From Zygophlyctis sp. KS116 (lineage: Eukaryota; Chytridiomycota), in contig BAAFSQ010000033.1 in assembly GCA_054661495.1 (NCBI GenBank), forward strand, positions 1-59,576: DNA of 59,576 nucleotides. Direction: 5' to 3'. The notes beneath the pieces are model-generated. The model was not told the DNA's origin, did no database searches, and saw nothing but the letters and a program-made list of their open reading frames with translations. The translations under genes were made by a program, and so were the position numbers. Position 1 is the first letter of the stretch; each line of letters opens with the position of its first letter. Below are positions 33,918 through 44,258 of the stretch, one piece after another.

Positions 33918-36803
33918 TTAGAAATAGTCGGCCAAATTGGGTGCAGTCGGTTTTCCCTGCATGCTGCTTCCTCGGCCACTTCCACCTCTTTTGCCTCTTC
34001 CTCTTCCACGGCCACTACCACGGCCTCTTCCTCCTTTACCTCGTCTAAAGGATTTACTTATCCTCGTTTCTAAAAGATCTGTAAGATTCTGATGACAGTC
34101 AATGCATCCTTGAATTGAATCAAGGCCAGTATTTTTTCTGAAATGTATTTTTAAATTTTTACCAAGGCACTCTGCGCAAAGTTGATCTAAAACTTGAACA
34201 TCTACAATAAAATTAATAATAATTACCATTAACAGTATCGTTGAAGCAAGATACAAGTTGGCATTCATTGCATGATAATTTCCATCTTGGAGCAGAAGTA
34301 GAGTCCAAAACTAAAATTCCAGAACATGATTCTTCATAGCAACTATTAATTGCATTATGAGTCATTGATTGAACGCAATTATTTTGAGGGCATTTATTAC
34401 AGCCCATTCCGACGGATACGTTTTCAAAGGGTGGGAAAGAATAGCATAATGGACAAATTGGAAATCCTTTTCCTTTTGACCCTTGTGAAAATAAAACCAA
34501 TTCAAATCCATCAAGAGGGCATACAATTTCTTTGAATAGCTTAATATTTCCTTGACCAGGGAGAGCATAAGTTTCGTTACAAGTTCTGCAATGTAGACGA
34601 GGTGGACTAATAAAATTTCAAAGTTAAGGATCTTACCGCAACGGAATATAGTGCATATATCGACGACATTTTCCACATTTACTAAAAGGTTTCCCAGAGC
34701 TATCCAGAGGAGAAAATGTGACCTCGAATAACTGATCCATTTTTTCGATTTTCTCGGTAAAATCTTTAAATCTTTTTCGAAAGGTCACTAACTCGTCCCG
34801 TAGCACATCTTCAAAATGTATCTTTCCAGAAGCAATCATTGATATTTTCTTTTCCATATCAGCCCTTAAAGATGCTTTAGCAAGTTCAGGATCAATTGCC
34901 TGCAGTCTAATTGAATTATTTGCAAAACTATATACCCGTGAATAAGTACTATTCCCAGATTGGTAGGAACTAACATTCGCTGATTGCTTTGAATCTAATG
35001 ATGAGATCAAAGAAAAATACTTGAACATATCTTCTTTCACAAATATTATTTATGTGAACAGCCATAGATGCATCAGTTCCTATACCCAACTTTTCCATCA
35101 TCCCAATGAGATCACTCTCCGTCAGGTAATTCGGAGGGCTGGTTTTACCCTCATTCATCCGGACATCCACTAATTCCAAAGTCTCTCCTTGCTTAATCGC
35201 AGCTGGTAATGAGCTTTGTGACTCTGAATCTTTCCAAGGAAAAACAGCGGTGAATCCTGGTTTCAAAATTTGATTTCCACTCCAAGAGAATGTTTCTCCT
35301 CCTGTTTCTTTCGAGGAAAATGTAACTTTGGTTCTAAGATACTGCTGATTGGGCATAATTGAAGCCAAGAAATGCCGTGAAATATAATCATAAACTCTCC
35401 AGTAGTCCCCAGTAAGCTCCCCTTCACCCGCAAGAGCCATTGGTGTAATAGGAGGATGATCACCCGCTTCAATAAAATCCAAAATAAATTACCATCATGC
35501 CCACCTTCTGGAATTTTCACATTCGATGATAACATATCTTGTGCTACGGTCCCCCTAGAATTAGATAAATGTTATGGTTTACAAATAAGCAGATCCTTTA
35601 ATTTCAGCCAAAACTTGGTGTATATCAAATTCTGTAGGATATTTAGACGTTTCTGTCCTAGGATATGATATATACCCTTGAATATATAGTCTTTCTGCAA
35701 CATGCATAGTATGCTGTGGACCCATCCCCAATCCAGAAGAAGCTACTTTGAGTAATTCTACAGTATTCAACCCATGAGGACGAGATAAACTTTTCTTTTC
35801 AGATTGAACCGAAACAACACTTTATATCAGCTTATTTCCACTTACTATAATGACTTGACATTTTTTAAACCGTCTGTAATCTCTGTAGCCTTCTTCTTTG
35901 AGAAAATACGATCGCGTGTTGAAGATACTTGCAATAGAGTCCCATCTATTCTAACTTGTGCATTTATTGTATAAAATGATTCTGGCTGAAATGATAAAAT
36001 ATCATCATGTCTCTTTACACATAATGCAAGAGTTGGGGTCTGACAAGGACCAAAAGAAATAACTGAAGAGTCTAGATTAGCATATTTCCCTAGAAAGAAT
36101 CTAGTTTGAAATCGAGTAAATGCACAACCAATCTTTATTATTAGAAAAAAAAATTACTTTCAAATCCAATTCTTGCCTAACATCAACTGCTTTTGCATCC
36201 AATTCATTTGGAGAAATTAATTTAGCCATTGCCCGTTTAATATCACCAGGAGTTATTGAAGAAAACTTTGCACGAAGTATCCTATTTGAGATTGATTTCC
36301 CTTGTCTCATCTTTATTTGACAAATATTGATAACTTCCTAAAATTATTAATAAATTAAATACAAAACAAATATTTTCCCCTTCTCGATCACAGTCCAACC
36401 ATAAAATCAAATAGTCTACATTTTTTGCCTCATTAGCCAAATGTTTAATCAAATGCCCTTTAGGATTTGCTTCATTTTTAATAGTTTCTGCTTCAAATAG
36501 ATCTATAGGCTCTACCGAATCCCAATTATTAAATTGTTTAGGAAAATCAATACTAAAAACATGTCCAGCAACTGAAGTAATCTTAAACTCTGTCGGTTTC
36601 CCAAACAAACTAGCCATGTATTCATGAACTGGACAAGAAGAAGCGATCCCTCTCCTAGATTTATATTTTCCGTCCGAAAGTATTTTAGCAATGCTTTCCG
36701 CCAATGAAGGCTTCTCTGCCACCATGAGTGCAATCGTCATTGTTTCAGGAGTATGTTCAGGTCCCCCTCTGACTGATTTGTTGATTTCTAGAGAGTAAGA
36801 CAT
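33918..36803 (-). CDS. TOP3B: DNA/RNA topoisomerase III beta
   Basis: Type IA topoisomerase of 881 aa (human TOP3B is 862). The TOPRIM domain begins LMVAEKPSLAESIAKIL, with acidic WLDCDREGENICF. GCAFTRFQTRFF follows, and the catalytic tyrosine sits in GYISYPRTETSKYP. C-terminal Cys4 zinc motifs (CGKCRRY, HCRTCNETY, CPLCYSFPP, CNKCPQ) precede an RGG/GRG-rich tail ending LADYF, the beta-specific layout that supports RNA binding with TDRD3. Nine introns are inferred at 34202-34226, 34607-34636, 34900-34928, 34995-35020, 35467-35492, 35555-35582, 35820-35845, 36133-36157 and 36338-36362. The join at 34900 uses a weak GTTTTG donor but is needed to give HGYIAIDPELA. The start is the ATG at 36803; an internal ATG just before IALMVAEK is an alternative. 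Confidence 0.93.
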
Positions 36804-36956
36804 TTCAACATTTCTACTCAAGGAATTCAATAAAACTTTAAAACTTGTAAATAAAATCTAAAAATCACAAGACACTTTTAAGTATACAAACTAAAAGACA
36901 CTTTCCTACTGGAGTATACAATGAGAGAGACTATAAAATTAAAAAAACAAAAGAAT

Positions 36957-37328
36957 TCAAAAGACTAGTCCCGGCTTCTTTGGTCCAACTGAAGAATTTT
37001 TTCTCTTGAATGAATTCTTGTACAAGTTATTATTCCCAGAAACAATTTCCATAAATTCATTTTTAGCCTTCATTGAAGATGAGAGATCGACTTCATTGAC
37101 TGGAGAGTCTGAGAATTCATAGCCCAGAGAAATTGAACTTTTAATTGGAAGAGGAGATAAGATTGAACCATCCAATGCAAACATTTCTTCAAAATCATCA
37201 AATTGTAGTGGATGAATAGAAAGAGGAGAACCAATCAGCGGTTTAATTGGAAGTCTAGAATGACTTTCACATCCTCCACTCAGAGGTCTACTAATTGGAA
37301 CACATTTGGATTCAGAATGTTTCGACAT
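36957..37328 (-). CDS. Small Ser-Pro-rich protein of unknown function
   Basis: Predicted 123-aa intronless protein, disordered, with repeated Ser-Pro sites (IGSPLS, ILSPLP, SDSPVN), a short acidic/aromatic motif (QFDDFEEMFAL) resembling a docking or activation peptide, and a basic C-terminus. The start is the ATG at 37328, preceded by a run of T on the plus strand (A-rich leader). It resembles the gene at 33018 in composition but not clearly in sequence. No family is recognised. Confidence 0.45.
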   Translation of the reverse strand: MSKHSESKCVPISRPLSGGCESHSRLPIKPLIGSPLSIHPLQFDDFEEMFALDGSILSPLPIKSSISLGYEFSDSPVNEVDLSSSMKAKNEFMEIVSGNNNLYKNSFKRKNSSVGPKKPGLVF

Positions 37329-37438
37329 TTTTTTTTTAGAAAATTGAAAAAGAGCGAAAATTTTTAAAAATTTTAAAAAAAGTTTTTTAAATTGCTTCCC
37401 GAATTCCAAGCATTCACATGGCAAGTCTACAATCAAGT

Positions 37439-38398
37439 CTACTCTTCTCTGTCAAGACCTAGACTGTCCTCAAGACCTAGAGCTTTTGGGGCTTGATCTT
37501 GATCTTGATTTAGGAGTTGAAACTTACCCAGAATACTCTTCTCAAACAAATGCGGCGCATACTGTGAGAGTCTAGGTTTTGAGACTTGTGGATAAAGAGA
37601 TTTAGAGTCCTGGAATCGGACTTGTAAAATTCTATTTCTCCATAATACTCCATTCAAGCATAATGCATTGAAAGCATCTGAAGGATTTTGAAAAGTAATA
37701 AATGCATATGGATCTAGTATAAATATTTAGTAATTACTCTCATTACAAACTCCATTATAAAGTTGAACGTGTTCAAGAGGTCCAAAATTTGAAAACAAGT
37801 CTTGTAAATCTTGTTTAAATTCTAAATATCCTGGAAGATTTCCAACCCAAAGAGTAGAGGTTTGTTTTCTCAAGTATGCATGAATTCCATTTTCACGTAG
37901 AAATAATAATGCACTGATTGCATTCTGTTTGATTGAAAATGAACAATATAGGCTATAATCAACTAGAGAAATTTGTTGAATTGGTCCAAAATTTAATAGA
38001 AATTGTTGAATTTCTTCCAAAGTTTCATAATATAATTCATTTACATTTACAATTTCTAGAGTTGAATTACTTTTAGTTTTTTCCATTCTTAATAGTCTAG
38101 AATGTAAATACAATCTCTGATGTAGAATTCCCTCTACAGATTGTCCATTTTTAAAGTTTACAAATGCAAAAGGACGGCCCATTGAGTCTCTAGAGACTTT
38201 TACTGGGAATAGATCTCCAAAAGAAGAGAAGAGACTATATACATCAGATGCAAGTTGCTGATTTGAGACATTGGCGTTTAGATTTGCAACAAAAATACAA
38301 TCATCTAGATTTTGTGGAATTCTACAACTCTTTAAAGGGAATTTTAGAGATAGAAAAGATGATTCAGAAGTGGATCGTCTTAATGGAACTCTATTCAT
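37439..38398 (-). CDS. Three-RRM RNA-binding protein
   Basis: Spliced protein of 311 aa with three RRM folds. RRM1 is at about residues 33-105 (CIFVANLNANVS; RNP1-like RPFAFVNFKN). A degenerate RRM2 follows at about 112-175, lacking aromatic RNP residues. RRM3 is at about 187-260 (TLWVGNLPGYL; RNP1-like YAFITFQN). RRM3 is only complete after removing the intron 37714-37737. The C-terminus is Gln/Asp-rich. The architecture resembles fungal poly(A)- or Mip6/Pes4-type RRM proteins, but no specific orthologue can be claimed. GTCCGA occurs at 38404-38409, six bases upstream of the start. Confidence 0.75.
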
Positions 38399-38521
38399 TT
38401 CACGTCCGAACTTTTTTATCTCTTGGGAAAACTTTAATTTCTCTATTTCTTATTGTCTTATTGTCTTGTAGACGTGGAATTAAGAAAAGAATGACATGTC
38501 TCTCTAGAATCTCTACAATCT

Positions 38522-38592
38522 AAAAAACTCAAATCTTAAAAAACTTTTAGTAAAACTCTTGAAAAACTCTTAAAAAACTCTTAAAAAACAGA
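38522..38592. repeat. A-tract / ACTCTT repeat in the NOG1 promoter
   Basis: Reiterated CTCTTAAAAAA-type units (AAAACTCTTGAAAAACTCTTAAAAAACTC and similar, imperfect) sit 50-120 bp before the NOG1 start. Such A-tracts commonly exclude nucleosomes at fungal ribosome-biogenesis promoters. That role is inference. Confidence 0.45.
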
Positions 38593-38639
38593 TTTTCTTT
38601 TAAATTTCGAGGGCTGAAAATTCTCACGGAAAAAAACCA

Positions 38640-40669
38640 ATGAGTTCTTACTACAATTTCAAAAAGATTCAAGTGATTCCTGCTGCATCAGACATGCTTG
38701 ACATTGTCTTGTCAAAGATTCAAAGAAAGACTCCAACAGTCATTCATGCAAACTATCAAATCACTAGAATTCGTCAATTTTACATGAGAAAAGTTCGATT
38801 TGCTCAAGATTGCTTTGATGAGAAATTGGATCAGATATTGACTGATTTTCCTAAACTTGATGAAGTACATCCCTTTTATGCGGATTTAATGAATGTTTTG
38901 TATGATAGAGATCATTACAAGTTGGCATTGGCTCAAATTAATACTTGCAAGCACTTGATTGATAATGTTTCAAAGGATTATGTTAGATTACTCAAGTTTG
39001 GGGATTCTTTATTTAGATGTAAACAACTAAAAAGAGCTGCTTTAGGTAGAATGGCTACAATTATGAAGAGACAAAAGGACTCTTTGGCTTATTTGGAACA
39101 AGTTCGACAACATTTAGGTCGTTTACCCTCAGTAGACCCTAATACTAGAACAATGATTTTGTGCGGATATCCAAATGTTGGAAAGTCTAGTTTCATGAAT
39201 AAGTTAACTAGGGCTGACGTGGAAGTTCAGCCTTATGCTTTCACTACAAAATCTCTGTTTGTAGGACATATGGATTATAAATATTTGCGTTGGCAAGTAA
39301 TTGATACTCCTGGGATTTTGGATCATCCTTTAGAGGAACGAAATACGATTGAAATGCAGTCAATTACAGCTTTGGCACATTTAAGAGCTTGTGTTTTGTT
39401 TTTTATGGATTTATCAGAGCAATGTGGTTACAGTGTTTCTGATCAGGTATTTAAATCTAAGAGCTAATTAAAAGATCAAATTATTTGATTCAATCAAGCC
39501 ATTGTTTGCTAATAAGACTACTATACTGGTCATAAACAAAATTGATGTTAAAAGACCAGAAGATTTGGATCCTGAACATCAAGAAATGTTGAAAAATCTT
39601 TTAGCTTCAGGTGAAGTCACAATGGTTCAGTCAAGTTGCTATACTGATGAAGGTGTCATGGATGTTAGAAATACAGTAAGTTTTTTCTGTTACTTAAAAT
39701 CAGGCTTGTGATAAGTTACTTCAATCAAGAGTTGAAATGAAACTGAAGGGAAATAAAGTAAATGGCATCCTGAACAAGCTTCATCTTGCCCAACCTGCTC
39801 AGCGTGATACTAAGGAGCGTCAACCCTTCATACCAGACGCCGTTAAAGATCGAGTGAAATATGATCCACTGGATCCAAACCGTCGTAAATTGGCAAAGGA
39901 TGTTGAGGTTGAAAATGGAGGAGCCGGAGTATTCAACGTCGACTTGAAAGGTATCAAATTTTTTACAATAATCAATAGAAAATTATCTATTGTCTAATTC
40001 AGAATGGAAACATGATAAAATCCCAGAAATTATGGAAGGAAAGAATGTTGCAGACTTTATTGACCCTGAAATTGAAGCCAAATTAGATGCACTTGAGCTT
40101 GAAGAAGAAACATTAATTGCTCAAGGATTTTATGAATCTGAGAGTGAAATGGTAATTTATTTATAATAATTTTAAAGGATGATGATGCAAATGAGCTCGT
40201 GGAAGAAGCTGCTGCTGAAATCAAGGCTAAAAAAGACTCTATTGTTGATTCTCATAGAATTGCAAGAGGAAAGAATAGAACTTCAATTCCAATGAAAATC
40301 AAGGCAATGAAATCTACAGTGGGACAATTAGAAAAGAATATGAATTCCCGAGGTCGTAGTGTTGATGTTTCAGGCTTAAGATCAAGAAGCATAGCAAGAA
40401 AAAGAGCTAGATCAGAGTCCAAAGGAGCTGACTTTATGGATCAGGATCAAGTTACTGGGCGTAGCAAGTCTCGTGCTCCACTCCGTGATCGTAGTGTTAT
40501 GGGTCTGCGAAATGTCAAGCAAAAGACTGAAGCAGACACAATTAAAAAGAGAAGTCAAAAGAAACCAAATCTCATGGCTAAGCGTGGAGAATCTGATAGA
40601 GCCATTCATACTAAAATGCCAAAGCATTTGTTTGCTGGAAAGAGAGGATTCCAAGCTGATAGACGATAA
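38640..40669 (+). CDS. NOG1: Nucleolar GTPase NOG1 (GTPBP4)
   Basis: OBG-family GTPase of 631 aa (yeast Nog1 is 647), required for 60S pre-ribosome maturation in nucleolus and nucleoplasm. The N-terminal helical bundle starts [21 protein letters not shown]. The G domain has G1 [10 protein letters not shown]3 [14 protein letters not shown] and G4 NKID. The C-terminal basic tail ([20 protein letters not shown]) winds through the particle in known structures. Introns are at 39447-39474, 39676-39703, 39951-40002 and 40152-40177. The third is 52 nt, the longest intron inferred in the window. Confidence 0.96.
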
Positions 40670-40770
40670 TAGTCAAGTTATTCATAAATTTATTGCCGTA
40701 TCAACATTTATTCAAAATCTGAGACATGTATGGAATATTGCATCGCCGCATGACTGAGAGTAAAATTTAA

Positions 40771-42332
40771 ATGATGGCAGAGATTGACCAGAAAAAGAGG
40801 AATGCACTCATCAAGAAGCAAAGATATGAAAGACTAATGCATGATTTCCCAATCAAACTAACAAAGACTAAAGGCAGAGGAAGATGTTTAGTTGCAGCTG
40901 ATGAAATCGATCCAGGAACTTTGATCATGAAAGAAACTCCAGTTGCATTTGCATTATTCAAGGATGCCATGGGCACTGTTTGCTCATATTGTCTGCATTC
41001 ACTTTCTAAAGACTCATCGATTGCTTGTCCACAGTGCAGAAAACAAACCTTTTACTGTTCTTTGGTTTGTCAGAAAAATGATGCTATTCATGGTCTAGAA
41101 TGTGAAATCGTTACTCATCTTCCAGGTATATCGGGGGCTCATTCTGTTGATTATAGCCTTGTTAGACTCATTGTGCGTTTTATTGCCACAAGATCATTCG
41201 TAAAGTCAAATAGTAATCTTGATTCTGATACTCAACTTGATCTCTTTGAATGTGTTAAAGATATGGTCGGACATAGAGCATCAGCTGGAGAATTATGGCT
41301 AAAATCTCTAACCAATGCAGGTAATTTTGTAATAATTTAATTTTAGCAACTGATTTGATGGAAACGTTTCCACAAAAAATAGACAGTTCAGTTGAAGAGA
41401 TTATTCAATTGGCCTGTCAGATTAATTCAAATAGTTTTGTACTCTATGATCCCTTTTCTCCGCAACAGTGTGAACTTGGAGTATCTTTATTACCATTATC
41501 TGCTTTATTTAATCATAGTTGTACTCCAAATGCAATCATGTCTACAGATTCGCTTGGAAGGAATATTTTAAGAACTTTAAAACATATTCCTAAAGGAGAA
41601 GAATTAACTATTTCATATATAGATTTATATCTTCCAATCTTGGAACGTAGAGGTAAACTCTTGGAAACCAAAAATTTTTGGTGCTCTTGTATTAGATGTG
41701 AATTTCAAGGAGAATTAGATTCTGAATTAGATTCAATAGTATGTCCAAATGGTCATTCTAAAGGCTTTTTGCGAAAACAGGAATCTGAATTTTACACATG
41801 TACAGATTGCAATCACTGTATTTCTGAACAAGACTATCAATCAATTACAAATTTAGTAATTAAGGAATTTGAATCTGCTTCTGATTTTATTAAAATTGGA
41901 AATTACCAAGGAGCCTTGGCTGCACTGATTAGATTTCAAGAAAATCAAAAAACCAGAATATCTCCTAATCATTATCTAGTATTTAACAGTTTTTCTTCAA
42001 TTATTAATTGTTGCGTTAAACTTCAAGAGTATTCATTGGCAATAGATTATGTTTGGAAAGTAATTTCAATTATGAATAATTCACACTTCTTACCTGAAAA
42101 TTGGCCAGAAAAAGCAGACTATTATCATCGTTTAGGTGAATTAGATATTTATTAAAGTAAAGGCGAACTATTTGAGATTCAACAAGTAATTGGTGGTGAT
42201 TCGGTCAATTTTAAAAAAGAGATACATGATGCATACTTTTCTGCATGGAATGTAAGAAAGATCGCTTTTGGTCCTGATCATCCAGCAACATTGTCTGCTC
42301 AAGATCTCTTTCAAGGGCAAACGTGGCGTTGA
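40771..42332 (+). CDS. SMYD-type SET/MYND protein methyltransferase
   Basis: Protein of 502 aa with split SET domain. SET-N (GRGRCLVAADEIDPGTLIMKE) is followed by a MYND zinc finger at about residues 70-110 (CSYC, then CPQCRKQTFYCSLVCQ and a His/Cys end). The SET core carries LSALFNHSCTPNA and the ISYIDLYLP turn. A post-SET Cys cluster (FWCSCIRCEF) and a C-terminal TPR-like helical region complete the layout. Introns are at 41321-41346 and 42136-42162; the second restores the typical SMYD tail GPDHPATLSAQ. SMYDs methylate lysines on histones or chaperones; the substrate is unknown here. The stop TGA directly abuts the next gene's possible first ATG. Confidence 0.88.
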
Positions 42333-43958
42333 ATGCAAAAAGCATTGCGTAATAAATTAACCAATTCTTTAATGTCCAAAACTAAATATATTGCTGCTAT
42401 TGATCAAGTGAGATTTCTCTCTAACAATTAGGGAACTTCTTCATCTAGATTCATGGTCTTCGATCTCTCAGGGAATGTTGTAGCATCTGCTCAACAAGAA
42501 TTGCCTCAGATTTATCCTCTGCCGGGATGGGTTGAACAAGATCCGATAAATATTTTGTCGTCGGTTACAGATTGCATTCAAGGTGCTGTACAAAGCATGA
42601 GAGATAATGGACTTTGTGTAAAAAATATACAATCAATTGGGATTACTAATCAAAGGGAGACTACAATTGTATGGGATAAAATCACTGGAGAACCTTTGCA
42701 TAATGCTATCGTTTGGCTTGATACGCGCACTCAGTCTTTAGTTGATGAAATTCTATTAAAACATCCAAAAGGAAAACTCCAGGAGTTATGCGGACTTCCG
42801 ATTTCTACATATTTTAGTGCTCTAAAGCTTAAATGGTTGCTGAAAAATGTTCCTAAAGTTAAAAAGGCTGCAGACGAAGATAGGTTACAATTTGGTACGA
42901 AATTTCGACTTATACCTAGGAACTGTCGATAGTTGGCTGATTTATCGTTTATGTGGTGGTATTTCTGGAGGGCCACATGTTACTGATGTAACAAATGCTT
43001 CAAGAACAATGTTAATGTCTCTTGAGACTTTGAATTGGGATGACTCTCTCTGCAAGTTTTTTGATATTCCAAAAGCTGCATTGCCTCAAATTAAATCATC
43101 TTCAGAAGTTTACGGGCTTATGCAGGAAGGTCAACTAAAAGGGATTCCAATTTCAGGCTGTTTGGGAGATCAACAGTCTGCATTGGTAGGACAGGGATGT
43201 TTAAAGCCTGGAATGATCAAGAACACATATGGAACAGGCTGCTTTATGGTATATTTTAAAGAAAAACTAAATAAAAGTTGTATAATACAGGATTATCGCC
43301 AGTTTTTTCTAGACACGGTTTACTTACAACTGTTGCTTTTAAATTTGGGAAACAAGAACCAGTTTATGCTCTTGAAGGATCTGTTGCTGTAGCAGGAGCA
43401 GCAATAACTTGGCTAAAGGATAATCTTCAAATTATCAATGAGCCATCAGAAGTTAGTCTATATGCTTCGCAGGTAAGTGATAATGCTGGTGTTTATTTTG
43501 TTCCTGCATTTTCAGGACTTTTTGCACCGTACTGGAAAGAAGCTCGGGGCTGTATAATTGGATTAACTCAATATACTACCAAACAGCATATATGTTTAGC
43601 TGCTTTAGAGGCTATATCTTTTCAAAACAAAGAAATCATTGATGCCATGAATCTTGATTTTAACGGATCTGAAATAACTTCTTTAAATGTAGATGGTGGT
43701 CTTACAAATTCTTCACTGCTTTTACAGATCCAAGCAGATATTTTAGGAGTTCCTGTAAATTGTCCCAATATGAGGGAAACCACTGCTTTGGGTGCGGCAC
43801 TTTCAGGGGCTCTTGGATCAGGAGTCTTCAAGTCTCTAGATGAATTTAAGCCAACTTTCGGACATGTGAAATACGAGCCGCGGACTGTCAAGGAAGATAG
43901 AGCAGAGAATTTAAAAAAGTGGAAGAGAGCGATCGAAAAAGCTATAATAAATGAATAA
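42333..43958 (+). CDS. GUT1: Glycerol kinase
   Basis: FGGY-family kinase of 515 aa converting glycerol to glycerol-3-phosphate. Hallmarks are [18 protein letters not shown] (formed across the intron 42408-42431), the glycerol-contacting [21 protein letters not shown] (across 42895-42919), [27 protein letters not shown] (across 43249-43277), and [16 protein letters not shown]. The ATG at 42333 immediately follows the SMYD stop; a second in-frame ATG at 42372 gives a more typical length and leaves a 39-nt gap. An intron-like GTAAGT...TTTCAG at 43473-43515 lies inside conserved coding sequence and is not used. Confidence 0.95.
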
Positions 43959-44036
43959 TTTTGACTATACATGGGATTAAGTCAATCCCATGTCCGATTA
44001 AGTACAACAAAATTTAAATTACCGTCGCCTTATTAA

Positions 44037-44246
44037 ATGTCAGAGTCCGAAGATGAATTTGAATATCTGCTTACTCCTCAAAAGCAAAGAATTTACGTAG
44101 CAAAACTCCCTGAATCACAAATTCTAACATATCGTCAGTGTTTGACTCCAACTTCAAAAAGCATTGCTTCATTAAGATATATAGATATTGTCAAATTTAA
44201 ACGGCAAACAAATCAAGATCTAGAAAATGTAATTTATTCTTTTTAA
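44037..44246 (+). CDS. Small acidic-N-terminal protein of unknown function
   Basis: Predicted 69-aa protein beginning MSESEDEFEYLLTPQKQ. The end is uncertain: a GTAATT donor near 44229 with a TATAG acceptor would instead terminate it a few residues earlier. GTCCGA occurs upstream at 43992 and inside the first codons at 44045. The gene ends 12 nt before the PFAS stop codon on the other strand. No family is recognised. Confidence 0.45.
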   Translation: MSESEDEFEYLLTPQKQRIYVAKLPESQILTYRQCLTPTSKSIASLRYIDIVKFKRQTNQDLENVIYSF

Positions 44247-44258
44247 TATAGTAGCCAT

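Noticed and set aside
43473-43515. Intron-like segment with GTAAGT donor and TTTCAG acceptor inside glycerol kinase
   Set aside because: The segment encodes the conserved [15 protein letters not shown] region of glycerol kinases and is 43 nt, longer than almost all introns here, so it is coding.
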